Under the pieces are notes generated by a model that saw only the letters and a program-made list of their open reading frames with translations, was not told where the DNA came from and did not search any database. The position numbers and the translations under genes were made by a program. A DNA stretch of 54,159 nt from Acidobacteriaceae bacterium (GTDB lineage: Bacteria > Acidobacteriota > Terriglobia > Terriglobales > Acidobacteriaceae), in NCBI GenBank assembly GCA_003160215.1, contig PLQW01000268.1:441-54599 (forward strand). Reading direction: 5' to 3'. Within the stretch, counting starts at the first letter, position 1. Every line of letters begins with the position of its first letter. Of the stretch, positions 16,495 to 25,877 are shown one piece after another.

Positions 16495-17259
16495 CTAGGG
16501 TTGGCTCGGTGCAGAACTTGCCGGCGGAGTATTCGCGCCGGGCAACGGAGCCGGAGTAAGGCCCATGAACGTTGTCCCCAGAAACTTTCCCTGAGCGTCA
16601 AAGTTCCAGGTGAACAGCGCCGTTCCAGCGTGGGCGCAGGCGTGACAGCCGTTGATCAGGGGATAGCCCAGAATGAACTGCAATCCGTTGCTGGGGCCAT
16701 GTTGGGTGTTGGGCCAAGTGGTTCCGTCGCGGTCGCCGGGCCACACGCCGACTTTGGGGAACTGATTTTGCAGGTCCTGGTATTGAAAGCTCTGCTCCAT
16801 TCCCTTTTGGTCGAGCAGCTTCAGGTCTTCGGCATTCACGATCCTGGGCGAGCCATTGACCAGTAGCAGGCCATTGTTGGTATTCGCTCGCAGGGGATAG
16901 ACGATCCAGGCGACATCCACCGGGCCTACGGGGTTAAACCCGCTCATGATGCCCACATCGCCCCCGCTCTGCTGGTAGAGCATCTGGGTAAAGGCCACGG
17001 CCGCGGCAGGCGCTCCCGCCTTCGACATCTGGGAGATAAAACACTCGGCATAGCTGGGTGGTTGAGGAGCGTTGTCGCAGGCTTTGTGGGCACTGGCGAG
17101 GAAGGTTGGCGCCATCTGCCAGACCGCCGAAGCACCGATCTTGCCTCCACCGGCCATGGCTTGTGCGGTGGGAGTCTTACTCTGTGGAACTGTCTGGTTT
17201 TGCGCAATCGCCGAGCTGAGTAAAGCGGCAATAACGGCGAATAGCAGTGCTCTCCGCAT
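16495..17259 (-). CDS. secreted protein of unknown function with CHAC motif
   Basis: A 254-residue protein with a clean signal peptide (MRRALLFAVIAALLSSAIAQ). The mature chain has Cys residues in CDNA, AECF and NGCHACAHAG. The CXXC inside that last block could be a redox or metal site, but it is not followed by His as in c-type cytochromes (CHACA). The C-terminal 25 residues are Pro/Ala-rich. No domain recognised. It converges with the upstream membrane-protein gene, 20 bases between stops. Confidence 0.7.
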   Translation of the reverse strand: MRRALLFAVIAALLSSAIAQNQTVPQSKTPTAQAMAGGGKIGASAVWQMAPTFLASAHKACDNAPQPPSYAECFISQMSKAGAPAAAVAFTQMLYQQSGGDVGIMSGFNPVGPVDVAWIVYPLRANTNNGLLLVNGSPRIVNAEDLKLLDQKGMEQSFQYQDLQNQFPKVGVWPGDRDGTTWPNTQHGPSNGLQFILGYPLINGCHACAHAGTALFTWNFDAQGKFLGTTFMGLTPAPLPGANTPPASSAPSQP

Positions 17260-17557
17260 CGGGTGGCCTCCAACGGCAGGTGGTAATTGTTAATAGAGGA
17301 ATGTACCTCAGAGGCCAATTCGGAGTCGAGACATCTTGCGAAGCGAAAAGAAGAGTGCCCCGCCCGCCGACCGCCACCACCAGGTTCTTCGCGTTGAACG
17401 CCGACACACAGTCGACCATTCGGTTCAGCGAACGGCCAAATCCTAACTGCCAGATACCAAAATTATGGGTGCTGAAAACTGAGAGCTGGCGGGTTACCGC
17501 GCAAAAGTAAGAAAGGCGGCCACCTGCCGCCTTCTTGTAAACTCTCATCTCGGGGTC
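17260..17557. other. intergenic region upstream of secreted-protein gene and downstream of csp
   Basis: 298 bases. It contains the csp terminator (17513-17533) and, on the - strand, the promoter region of the secreted protein starting at 17259. No gene seen. Confidence 0.5.
17513..17533 (-). terminator. intrinsic terminator of the cold-shock gene
   Basis: Read on the - strand: AAGGCGGC, loop AGGTG, GCCGCCTT, then TCTTACTTTT. An 8-bp GC-rich stem followed by a T-rich tract about 25 bases after the csp stop fits a Rho-independent terminator. Confidence 0.75.
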
Positions 17558-17758
17558 TTAGAGAACCTGTACGTTCTCTGCCTGCCAGCCCTTGGGCCCT
17601 TTGACTACGTTGAACGAGACTGCTTGGCCCTCCTGCAAGCTGCGGAAGCCTTCAGTCTGAATCGCAGAATAGTGAACGAATACGTCTTCTCCATTCTGAC
17701 GGCTGATAAAGCCGTAGCCCTTCGCGTCATTGAACCACTTAACTGTTCCTTGTTCCAT
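17558..17758 (-). CDS. cold-shock domain protein (CspA family)
   Basis: A 66-residue single-domain cold-shock protein that binds single-stranded RNA/DNA and acts as an RNA chaperone. RNP1 is KGYGFIS and RNP2 is VFVHYSAI, both intact. It starts at [11 protein letters not shown] with GAAGGA upstream. The open frame extends 35 codons further but that part is leader. The roughly 280-base region to acpS leaves room for the long regulated 5' leader typical of csp mRNAs. Terminator identified downstream. Confidence 0.95.
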   Translation of the reverse strand: MEQGTVKWFNDAKGYGFISRQNGEDVFVHYSAIQTEGFRSLQEGQAVSFNVVKGPKGWQAENVQVL

Positions 17759-18040
17759 GATGATGCAAGTTCCTTCGGTTTTGATGTAGCTGCAATTCGA
17801 TCGGGATGTGAAGCGGCAGGGAGTGCGGTGAAGCAGGAAACTGCTGCGTACAACGTCGATCAATCGAGCAACTTCATCATACCAGCCTATCCCGCAAAGC
17901 TAAAGCAGTTCCTGTCCGATGGGACCTGCCGGGTCATCCAAGGAGGTACAAAAAGCCAGTATTCTCAATATGTTACCTTGTTGGAAGCAGGTGTCCTTTC
18001 TGCTCTTGCGGGCAGGTAGGGGTACCCGGATGGTGGATAA

Positions 18041-18436
18041 ATGATCGTAGGAACCGGCATCGACATTGCGGAGGTTGATCGCATCAAGGCGACCATCGAG
18101 CGCTTTGGCCGGCGATTTCTGGGGCGGGTCTTTACACCCGACGAAATCCGCTATTGCGAGTCCAAGGCCAATAAGGCGGAGCGCTACGCCGGACGCTTTG
18201 CCGCCAAGGAAGCTGCCATGAAGGCCATCGGAACTGGTTGGAGCCGGGGCGTCACCTGGCAAGACGTCGAAGTCAAGCGCTCTCCCGGTGGACGGCCCAC
18301 GATTGCCTTTCACGGCAGGGCAGCAGAATTCGCCCAGAAACTTGGGGCAGTCCGCGCCCATCTTTCCATCACCCACACCGACCAGTCCGCCATGGCGCAA
18401 GTCATTCTCGAATCCGAGGAAGCGGTGAAAGCCTGA
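18041..18436 (+). CDS. acpS: holo-[acyl-carrier-protein] synthase
   Basis: A 131-residue AcpS that transfers phosphopantetheine from CoA to apo-ACP. The Mg-binding Asp8 in GTGIDIAEVDRI and Glu57 in RFAAKEAAMKAIG are present. VEVKRSPGGRPTIAF and LSITHTDQSAMAQVI close the fold. Length is typical for the single-domain class. It is divergent from csp and convergent with the TonB-dependent receptor. Confidence 0.95.
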   Translation: MIVGTGIDIAEVDRIKATIERFGRRFLGRVFTPDEIRYCESKANKAERYAGRFAAKEAAMKAIGTGWSRGVTWQDVEVKRSPGGRPTIAFHGRAAEFAQKLGAVRAHLSITHTDQSAMAQVILESEEAVKA

Positions 18437-18652
18437 CGATTTCGGATAATCTGTCAGCTTCTGGATTGCCGACGCCGGAGAAAGTGACGACAAGGGCGTT
18501 TGTCGGGACCAATCTGCCTTTGCTCCCAATTGCCCGTCATCCGGGAGGAATCGGCTAGCTGTGAGGACCGGCACCCTCCCCGCTTATCTCCGCGAAACCA
18601 AATTTGTACGTACGCTAGAGGTCCGGCCAGGCCCTTTCGCCGTGCGTTGGAT

Positions 18653-21391
18653 CTAGAAGTGGAAACCAATCTGCGCTGTCAGCGCACGCGGCGTCACGTA
18701 ATGCGTGCCACTGAATGTCGACAGAAAGTTATACAGAGCATAGTTGTTCGTTAAGTTGATCGCGGTGAACTGCAAACTCCACTTGTACCTGTCGGTCTTG
18801 AAGAGGTTGTCATCGCCAATAGCCAGGTCAAACAGGTTGCGTGACGCAATGCGCTGCGGGTTGTGGTCATCATTCTCGGTGCCGGGAGCAGGTACCCGGA
18901 TGAGCGCAGAGCCGAACTGCGAGGCCAGACACGTAAACGGCAGAGGAGTTGTCGGAGTGGCGTGCACGCCATTGCAAACGAATCCCGCCTGAAACTCCTG
19001 GTCGGCAGTCAAGGGCGCGCCGGTGATGGTGTTGATCAGATTTATGGCAGGCTGGCCATTGATGGTTGTCGAGGCGCCTGCGCAAGTTGCAGTGAATGGG
19101 TTATAGCATGGGGTCGCGCCAGCCACGAGTCCGCTGTCATAGCGCCAGTTGAAACCGAACCATGGTCCACGTTTCCACGGGGTCTGGTATTGCAAGTGCG
19201 TGGTCATGTTATAGAACTCATCGTGGTCAATTCGGAAAACGCCGGTCGAGGGAGGGATTATGGGCAACCCTGCGACTTGCGGCAAGAAGAAGCGGGCAGC
19301 AACACTGGACATCACCGCCAGCGCGCTGAAGCCGTGGTAGACCGGCACGCTGGCGCGCATCGCCCATCCGGGAATCTTGGAGTTGTGCCACTCAATCGGG
19401 AAGTAGATTGGAGTGGCGCCCACGATTCCGAAGTCGTAGCCGTTGTGGGTGTACTTCCAGATGTACTCGCCGTCGACCACGAGGAACCTGCCGAATGCCT
19501 GCTGGAATCCGGCGTGGAACTCATTGCGGAAGCCCGGCGTGATCGCTCCCGAGTTACAGGCGACCCCGGGCGGTGGAACGAGCGTGGCGAGGAAAGGAAT
19601 GCCACACCCCGTGCTTGCAATCACTAGATTCTCGTTGAACGGAGTTTCCAAGGTGCGCGCATAGGAGACGCGAAGAATGGTATTGGTTTTTTGAACGTTG
19701 TAGGAGACCCCCAAGCGCGGTTCCGCCTGAGTCGCGGTGGATAAGCCGTTATAGAAATCTCCGCGAATTCCCAAGTTGAAGGACCAATTCCGTTTGGTGA
19801 TAGTGTCCTGGATGTAAAGCGCGAGCTCTTTGATGTCGGTGTGGCCGTGAAACAGGAAGGAAGTTCCTCCACGGGTGAGGTCGTGCGGCGCCAGAACCGC
19901 GCACGGAGTGCCGGGGATGGGATTGCCGCTCGCGTCCAGGCAAGAGGGTGCGATCGAAGGGATTAGGGTTGGATCGACGATGCCAATGCTGTCATTCTCG
20001 TTGAGAAATGTCTGTTCATAGGTGACTCCGGCCTTCACGTTGTGAATACCCTTCACGTAAGACACGTTTGACAAGACGCCGACGTTAGTCAGAGTGCGGC
20101 TCTGGCTAACGGCTTCGCTCTGTAAGTCTGGAGACCAATCGTTAAAGGGATCGCTGCTCGGGTAGTAGTTGAATGCGTCTCTTCTAAAGAAGCCACCCAG
20201 GGTGAAGACAGCATCAGGACTGAGCACATGCGTCCAGGTCGGTGCAACGTTGAGGGTGAGGATCTTGGAGCGTTGATCCGACGGGCCCAGAGGAACGCCG
20301 GTCAAAGGGTTGGTGAGAACAACGCCGTTGACATCATGAAACTGCTGGTCAAACGAATTGGGGTTTTGGAACCAGGAACGCGTGAAGCCGAAATTGAAGT
20401 GCAGGGTATCCGCCGACGAAAACTGATAGTCGAAGCGATCGAATAGGTTCTCCTCATTACCCTTGTCATGCATCACCAGGAACTCCGGCGGGTCAAGGAA
20501 CCGGCCCGAGTTGAGCCCGTTCACCGCGATAAAATTTCCCCAGTTCTTGCCGCCGTAGGAGAAGTTGAGATCCACGTTTGAGCTGCCAAAGGTACCGTAG
20601 CTGGCGGTGATATCGCCGTGCGGCGTCGTCGAACCCAGACCGGAACGCGTGGTCACGTCAATCACCAGACTGGTTTTGTCGCCGAACTCAGCGGGGGGAG
20701 CACCCGAGATCACCGTCATCGACTGCACCGCGTCGAGCGGAATCTGATTGGAAAATACTTTGCTTTGCTGATCGGTGATGGGCTGGCCATCCAGAGAAAA
20801 TGAGTTTTCTGCATGATCGCCCATGCCGTGAAAGAGTCCGTTGGAATCCGCCGCGACCCCCGGCGAGGCCAGCGTGACCAGCGAACTCAGCGCCGAGGAA
20901 GAACTCTCCAGCGGAAGCTTGTCGAACAGACTGCGGTCCACGTCGGTGTGAAACGTCGGATCGTTTTCCAAAAGGTCGCTCGCCTCGCCTTGGACGGTGA
21001 CGCTTTCGGCAGAGCCAGCTATTTGCAGAGTGATTTTGAGGGCAAGCGGCACAGCGGAACGCACATCAACGTCTTGTGAATACGCAGCAAACCCCGTCAC
21101 GTTGACACTGAGATGGTAAGGATTGAAGGGAATGTTCGGGAAGCTGAATCGTCCCGCGTTATCGGTGGTGGTTGACCGGTCAAATTGGCTAACCGGGTTA
21201 TGGATCTCGATGGTCGCGCCCGGCACCACCGCGCCGGACGGATCGGAAACAACACCGCTCAGCGATGAGTTTCCCGTAGTCTGCGCGCTTGCGCTGATGA
21301 CGCAAAGTGCTAAACAGAACATAGCTAGTGCAATCGCACTGATTAACTTGTACTGCAAAGCCGTCTGGTTTGTTTCCTGTGTCGAAATCAT
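18653..21391 (-). CDS. TonB-dependent receptor with N-terminal carboxypeptidase-regulatory-like domain
   Basis: A 912-residue outer-membrane receptor. After a signal sequence (about 1-37, ending ASAQ) comes a beta-sandwich of the CarboxypepD_reg-like type (about 40-115; SLSGVVSDPSGAVVPGATIEI is its hallmark). The plug domain follows (about 125-250; SLDGQPITDQQ and AEFGDKTSLVIDVTTRSG), then the beta-barrel, ending in Phe (ALTAQIGFHF) as outer-membrane barrels do. This Oar-like architecture is abundant in Acidobacteriota. The ligand is unknown. The small Cys/His secreted protein 143 bases upstream on the same strand is a likely operon partner. Confidence 0.92.
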   Translation of the reverse strand: MISTQETNQTALQYKLISAIALAMFCLALCVISASAQTTGNSSLSGVVSDPSGAVVPGATIEIHNPVSQFDRSTTTDNAGRFSFPNIPFNPYHLSVNVTGFAAYSQDVDVRSAVPLALKITLQIAGSAESVTVQGEASDLLENDPTFHTDVDRSLFDKLPLESSSSALSSLVTLASPGVAADSNGLFHGMGDHAENSFSLDGQPITDQQSKVFSNQIPLDAVQSMTVISGAPPAEFGDKTSLVIDVTTRSGLGSTTPHGDITASYGTFGSSNVDLNFSYGGKNWGNFIAVNGLNSGRFLDPPEFLVMHDKGNEENLFDRFDYQFSSADTLHFNFGFTRSWFQNPNSFDQQFHDVNGVVLTNPLTGVPLGPSDQRSKILTLNVAPTWTHVLSPDAVFTLGGFFRRDAFNYYPSSDPFNDWSPDLQSEAVSQSRTLTNVGVLSNVSYVKGIHNVKAGVTYEQTFLNENDSIGIVDPTLIPSIAPSCLDASGNPIPGTPCAVLAPHDLTRGGTSFLFHGHTDIKELALYIQDTITKRNWSFNLGIRGDFYNGLSTATQAEPRLGVSYNVQKTNTILRVSYARTLETPFNENLVIASTGCGIPFLATLVPPPGVACNSGAITPGFRNEFHAGFQQAFGRFLVVDGEYIWKYTHNGYDFGIVGATPIYFPIEWHNSKIPGWAMRASVPVYHGFSALAVMSSVAARFFLPQVAGLPIIPPSTGVFRIDHDEFYNMTTHLQYQTPWKRGPWFGFNWRYDSGLVAGATPCYNPFTATCAGASTTINGQPAINLINTITGAPLTADQEFQAGFVCNGVHATPTTPLPFTCLASQFGSALIRVPAPGTENDDHNPQRIASRNLFDLAIGDDNLFKTDRYKWSLQFTAINLTNNYALYNFLSTFSGTHYVTPRALTAQIGFHF

Positions 21392-21534
21392 CTCTTCTCC
21401 AATCTCGCTGGCTCCGCGGTCGTGCGTGGCCCGCGCAACAAAATGCGGGGCAGCATGCCGAAAGCAATGGAAAATGCACGCATGTACGCGCCCGAGGACG
21501 CGCCACCACGAGTTTCTTGGCTTGGGAATTTGGA

Positions 21535-21852
21535 TTAGAGGCTTGGAGGCGCCCGGGAGGGGGTCCTATGGTCGGCTTGAAGCGACGCATAGTTTACTGC
21601 CTGAAGCGCGACTCGAATCCATCGCGGATTCAGTAGATCGGCCTGCGGCAGTTGGGGAGTGACGATTGTGTTATGTCCAACGCGGCAAAGCTCGCATCGA
21701 TCGCCTGCGGCTAGACTGCTGTCTGTTTGCGTCGAGCTGGCGGTTACACGCGCGAGGTCACTTGCCGCTCCCGATGTGCCGATCACATGCACCAGTGGGT
21801 GCAGCAGAACGTGCACAAACAAGAACATCAGTAGCCATCCTCGAAACTTCAC
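21535..21852 (-). CDS. small secreted/periplasmic Cys-His protein upstream of TonB receptor
   Basis: A 105-residue product from GTG with GAGG six bases upstream. A hydrophobic N-terminus (MKFRGWLLMFLFVHVLLHPL) is followed by HVIGTSG and a DRCELCRVGHN motif with a CXXC and nearby His. This layout is reminiscent of DUF2946-type small proteins found near metal-related TonB receptors, but I am not certain of the family. Same strand as the receptor, 143 bases upstream. If the link is real, a transition metal is a plausible ligand for the system (inference). Confidence 0.55.
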   Translation of the reverse strand: MKFRGWLLMFLFVHVLLHPLVHVIGTSGAASDLARVTASSTQTDSSLAAGDRCELCRVGHNTIVTPQLPQADLLNPRWIRVALQAVNYASLQADHRTPSRAPPSL

Positions 21853-22253
21853 GGGAATCCTCGTGGGGCCTATTTTGACTCATGGCCGCGCGGATTGTAA
21901 AGCGACGCGCATTGGCGATTTCACTCAAAACAGAAGCGTGACAAGACGCTCTCTAGTGGATGCGCCCGAGTGACGGGCTATTCTGAAAGTTGACTCAGTT
22001 GACGACAACAGGGCTTTCCGTGAGTTAAGGCGGCCGTTAGGACAGGCGCGGCCGGTCGCGAACCATGCCTTTCTTTCGATTAGTAATGACAAGTCGGCTT
22101 GTAGGGAGTGATCTCCGCAGTTAGCATCGATCCCGGGCGGATGACGGGCAAACCGACAACCCTCCGCCGCCTTGCCTAAGCAGGCCTCTGCCAGATGCTT
22201 CTACCCGATAGCACAACGAGGTGGATAGCCATTCGTAGTAATCTCAATTCTTC
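21853..22253 (+). other. 401-base divergent intergenic region with possible structured leader
   Basis: Lies between the small secreted gene (-) and the membrane aminopropyltransferase-like gene (+). Near the + gene there are two adjacent hairpins: GGCGGA (22136-22141) with TCCGCC (22163-22168), and GCCTTGC (22169-22175) with GCAGGC (22180-22185) around a CTAA loop. This could be a structured 5' leader. No gene seen. Confidence 0.4.
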
Positions 22254-24674
22254 ATGATCGGAACAACTGAACAAGCCCCCCCGGCCCAAGCTGTGGCTGC
22301 GGTCTCGCCTCGCGGCGCAGCTCTTGCGATCGGGCTGATGAGCTTTTCTGCCTTGCTGCTGGAACTGGGGCTAACCCGGCTTTTCTCCGTGGTGCTCTTC
22401 TACCACTTCGCCTTCCTGGCGATTTCGATTGCGCTGCTCGGATTGGGTGCCGGCGCCGTCTTCGCATATCTGCGGCGGGAGTGGCTGGAGCGCTGGAGCG
22501 TTGGACAACTAGGCGCATGGTTGTGCGCCACGAATGCGGTTGTCGTCTTCGTCGTGTTGGAGATCGTTCTGCGCACGGCGGTGTCGCTGCACCTCGACTG
22601 GTCGAACTTCCGTCACCTTTCGGTGCTCTATCTGGCTGCGGCCGTTCCTTTTTTTCTCACCGGACTATTGTTTTCTCTTGTCTTTGCGCGGCATCCTGCC
22701 CGGATTACCCAGCTCTATGGAGCCGACCTGCTGGGCGGATCGCTCGCCTGCCTGGCGCTGGTGCCGCTGCTGAACTTTATCGGCGGCCCCAACACCATCC
22801 TGTTTGCCGCGGTTGCAGTGGCATTGGCAGGAGTGGCTTGGGGCACTTCACGGACCCGCCGTATTCCCGCGATCCTCGCGCTGGCCTTGCTCGTACTGAT
22901 CGTAGCGAACTTTCGCGGCAAGCTCATTGACATCGTCTATGCCAAGGGCATGAAGCGCGAAACGCCGCTCTACGCCAAGTGGAATGCGCTCTCGCGCGTG
23001 GAAGTGGACAAGTGGGGAGAAGCCAAGGCAATCGTCATTGATGCCGACGCCAGCACCTACATAATGAACTCCGATCCATATCATTGGGACGAGGCCTACC
23101 GCCGCAATCTCATGTCGGCGGCATCCTCGGTTGCCAACGTACTCCGTCCCCACGGGGATTTCGCCATCATCGGTCCGGGCGGCGGAGTGGATGTGCTGCG
23201 CGCCGTCGCCAACGGCAGCCTGAACGTCACCGGCATCGAGATCAATCCCATCATTGCCACCGACATCATGCGCGGGGTTTTCGCCGACTACGCTCACCAC
23301 CTCTACCAGATTCCCGAGGTGCACATGCACGTCAGCGACGGGCGCTCCTTCGTGCGCAACAGCCGCGACCGGTACGACGTGGTGCAGATGACTCTGGTGG
23401 ATACCTGGGCCTCCACCGCGGCCGGAGCTTTCGCCCTCAGCGAGAACAACCTGTACACCGTCGAGGCCTTCCGCGAGTATTTCGAGCACCTGAAGCCGGA
23501 TGGCATGGTGGCCATCACGCGCTGGGAGTTTTCCCAGCCGCGCGAGGCCTTGCGAGTGGTCTCGCAGGCCATGGAAGCGCTGCGCCAACTCGGTGTGCCC
23601 GACAGCACGCAGAATTTCATCGTGATCAGCGACGGCGCGTTGAATGTGGACGGGCGTCCCGTGCTGGTGCTGGCGAAGAAGTCGCCCTTCACCCTGCAAG
23701 AGCAGCAGGCTGTGCTGAATCACATCCAGGGCGAAACACCCGAAGACTCGAACCTCAACCTGCACGTGCTTTACTTGCCCGCCACCGCTGCCACTCCGGG
23801 GATGGCACATCCCGCGTTCGCCGAGTTGATTCGCAGCCAGGACGCGCGTGCCTTCTCCGAGCATTACGCGTTTAATGTTTCGCCGGTCACCGATAACGCG
23901 CCATTCTTCTTCTTCACCCTGAAGCCGGGGCAGGTCCTCCGCGGCCTGGACCGAGGCGGCATCGATTGGAAGGTGAATCTGGGAATCGCGATCCTGGGAC
24001 TGGTGTTGGTCATATCCGTCGCCGCCGTCATCGTTTTTCTCGTAGTTCCGCTGCTGCTCTCCTCAGAGGCACGGTCCGGGCGCAGCCTTCGCCTGCTGTA
24101 TTTCATTGCCATCGGCTTGGGGTACATCCTCGCCGAGATCGCGTTCATTCAGCGCTTCGTATTGTTTTTGGGGAATCCGACCTATGCCCTCACCGTGGTG
24201 GTGTTCCTGATGCTGCTCTCCAGCGGATTGGGAAGCGTGCTCTCACGCCGCTGGTTCCACGAGCCGATTCGAGTCGCCTCGGCAATGGCGTTCATCGTGG
24301 CGGTCCTTGTGATCTACGTTTTTGCTTTGCCGCACCTGCTGGGGGCTCTGGTGGGCCTTCCCTTCGTGGTGAAGCTACTGCTCAGTGCGCTGCTGCTGAT
24401 TCCGCCGGGCTTCGCGATGGGCATGCCGTTTCCCAGCGGACTGCGCGCTCTGTCGCCCCAGGATTCTCGCCCGGGGAGTGTCCCGGCAAAACACGGCGCC
24501 GTGGAATGGGCGTGGGCCATGAACGCTGCGTCGAGCGTGCTGGGCTCGGTGTTGGCGATGGTGATTGCCATCCAGTTCGGATTGAATGTAACGCTGGCCT
24601 GCGGCGCCGCAGCGTATGTACTAGCCATGCTGTTGCTGCGCACGTTCAAGAAGCAACCGGCAATGAGTAATTAG
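22254..24674 (+). CDS. polytopic membrane protein with spermidine-synthase-like domain
   Basis: An 806-residue fusion. Residues about 20-225 contain six or seven membrane segments, residues about 245-560 form a soluble Rossmann domain, and residues about 575-800 contain another six or so membrane segments. The Rossmann part has IIGPGGGVDVLRA (305-317), the acidic ribose-binding residue in GIEINP (Glu329) and VSDGRSF, as in aminopropyltransferases. The spermidine synthase gate and catalytic DXXD-type region is not obvious; VQMTLVDTWAS stands in its place. Polyamine synthesis is therefore only one option; a methyltransferase or other use of the fold is equally possible. Start ATG 22254. Confidence 0.82.
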   Translation: MIGTTEQAPPAQAVAAVSPRGAALAIGLMSFSALLLELGLTRLFSVVLFYHFAFLAISIALLGLGAGAVFAYLRREWLERWSVGQLGAWLCATNAVVVFVVLEIVLRTAVSLHLDWSNFRHLSVLYLAAAVPFFLTGLLFSLVFARHPARITQLYGADLLGGSLACLALVPLLNFIGGPNTILFAAVAVALAGVAWGTSRTRRIPAILALALLVLIVANFRGKLIDIVYAKGMKRETPLYAKWNALSRVEVDKWGEAKAIVIDADASTYIMNSDPYHWDEAYRRNLMSAASSVANVLRPHGDFAIIGPGGGVDVLRAVANGSLNVTGIEINPIIATDIMRGVFADYAHHLYQIPEVHMHVSDGRSFVRNSRDRYDVVQMTLVDTWASTAAGAFALSENNLYTVEAFREYFEHLKPDGMVAITRWEFSQPREALRVVSQAMEALRQLGVPDSTQNFIVISDGALNVDGRPVLVLAKKSPFTLQEQQAVLNHIQGETPEDSNLNLHVLYLPATAATPGMAHPAFAELIRSQDARAFSEHYAFNVSPVTDNAPFFFFTLKPGQVLRGLDRGGIDWKVNLGIAILGLVLVISVAAVIVFLVVPLLLSSEARSGRSLRLLYFIAIGLGYILAEIAFIQRFVLFLGNPTYALTVVVFLMLLSSGLGSVLSRRWFHEPIRVASAMAFIVAVLVIYVFALPHLLGALVGLPFVVKLLLSALLLIPPGFAMGMPFPSGLRALSPQDSRPGSVPAKHGAVEWAWAMNAASSVLGSVLAMVIAIQFGLNVTLACGAAAYVLAMLLLRTFKKQPAMSN

Positions 24675-25112
24675 CCTTGCGCCGTCGCCTCACCTCACAG
24701 CCGCGGGGTTCAGATTTCGAGGCTTCCGGCAGGAACTTGCGGAATTCCTGGCTGGTTAGTCCGGATGGGGTAGCCGATGCAACGGGTTTATTCAGGGCCT
24801 CCGTTCTCCTGCGGCCTTCACGCTCCGATTCCCCGATCCATGCCGCGAGTGCGCGCGACACAACTCTTGCGCGGATCCAACGCGGTTCCGGCATTTGCAA
24901 TCCTTTTTCTGAATTTGCGCTACAATGGGAAAGCATTCTTCGGCGATTATCGTGTCCTACTTGCAAAACACTGAACCTACCTTGTTATAATCACTCACTT
25001 GGGTGATGGACGTCACATCAAGCTGAGACATGCACTTCGCGGTACCGCACGAACCTGGGCGCCGAAGGGGTAATCGGCTCCCGCACCCGCAAAACTGGAA
25101 AGCTTCATATAA
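24675..25112 (+). other. 438-base regulatory region upstream of the ACIII operon
   Basis: No convincing gene. It holds a consensus extended -10 promoter (see separate entry) and a second -10-like TACAAT at 24921-24926 with TTGCAA 20 bases upstream. Confidence 0.5.
24961..24991 (+). promoter_or_regulatory. extended -10 promoter of the act operon
   Basis: TATAAT at 24986-24991 preceded by TG one base upstream (TGTTATAAT), a perfect extended -10. A TTGCAA -35-like box lies at 24961-24966 with a long 19-base spacer. Predicted transcription start is near 24998, giving a leader of about 115 bases before actA. Confidence 0.65.
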
Positions 25113-25814
25113 ATGGGCCAAGTCTTCCATCGTAGTGCGAACACAATTGCACGGGCGTCGATCATCGGAGTTGTGGTGGTCGTGTCGGTATTGCTCTGGG
25201 CGGCCCTGGAAGTGCAACGCTCGCCGTATGCCACGTATCAGAATGTGGCGCAGGCGCAGCCCGTACCGTTCAGTCACCAGCATCACGCGGGCGGCGACGG
25301 GATCGACTGCCGCTATTGTCACACCTCGGTCGAGAGCTCAAGTTTTGCGGGGATTCCTCCCACCAAGACTTGCATGAATTGTCACTCGCAGATCTGGACC
25401 AACGCGCCCATGCTGGAACCGGTGCGTGAAAGCTATCGGACGGGGAAGTCGCTGGAGTGGACGAGGGTAGACGACCTTCCTGACTTCGTTTATTTCGATC
25501 ACAGCATTCATATCAATAAAGGCGTTGGCTGTGCGAGTTGCCACGGGCCGGTGGACAAGATGCCACTGATGTACGCGGCCAACTCGCTGCAGATGGAATG
25601 GTGTTTGGAGTGTCATCGCGCGCCGGAGAAGTTCCTTCGTCCGCGCGATCAGGTGTTTAACATGCGCTACGAACAGCCCAGCTCGCAGAATCCCGTGAAG
25701 CTGGCGGACGGCAGCGTCTTCACCGACCAGATTGCCTTGGGTACGGAGTTGAAGCACCGTTACAACATTCGCAGCGTGCAAGGCATCACCAGTTGCAGTA
25801 CCTGTCACCGCTAG
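25113..25814 (+). CDS. actA: Alternative Complex III subunit ActA, pentahaem cytochrome c
   Basis: A 233-residue membrane-anchored multihaem cytochrome c of the quinol:cytochrome c oxidoreductase ACIII. One N-terminal membrane helix (about 13-33) is followed by five CXXCH sites: CRYCH (66-70), CMNCH (87-91), CASCH (140-144), CLECH (164-168) and CSTCH (228-232). It carries electrons from the iron-sulphur subunit ActB towards ActE or the oxidase on the periplasmic side. First gene of the act operon; no strong ribosome site is visible before the ATG. Confidence 0.93.
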   Translation: MGQVFHRSANTIARASIIGVVVVVSVLLWAALEVQRSPYATYQNVAQAQPVPFSHQHHAGGDGIDCRYCHTSVESSSFAGIPPTKTCMNCHSQIWTNAPMLEPVRESYRTGKSLEWTRVDDLPDFVYFDHSIHINKGVGCASCHGPVDKMPLMYAANSLQMEWCLECHRAPEKFLRPRDQVFNMRYEQPSSQNPVKLADGSVFTDQIALGTELKHRYNIRSVQGITSCSTCHR

Positions 25815-25877
25815 TCTTGTTGGAGTGGACTGCGGCCGGTAGTTTGACGAACGAACCTTTCCGAAACCTAAGAGAAG

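Noticed and set aside
22146-22154. GGGCAAACC resembling part of a c-di-GMP (GEMM) riboswitch
   Set aside because: The second conserved half (GGGACGCAAAGC) and the expected helices are missing.
24646-24966. Open frame on the - strand upstream of actA
   Set aside because: No ribosome site, no domain, and it overlaps the end of the preceding + gene and the promoter region.
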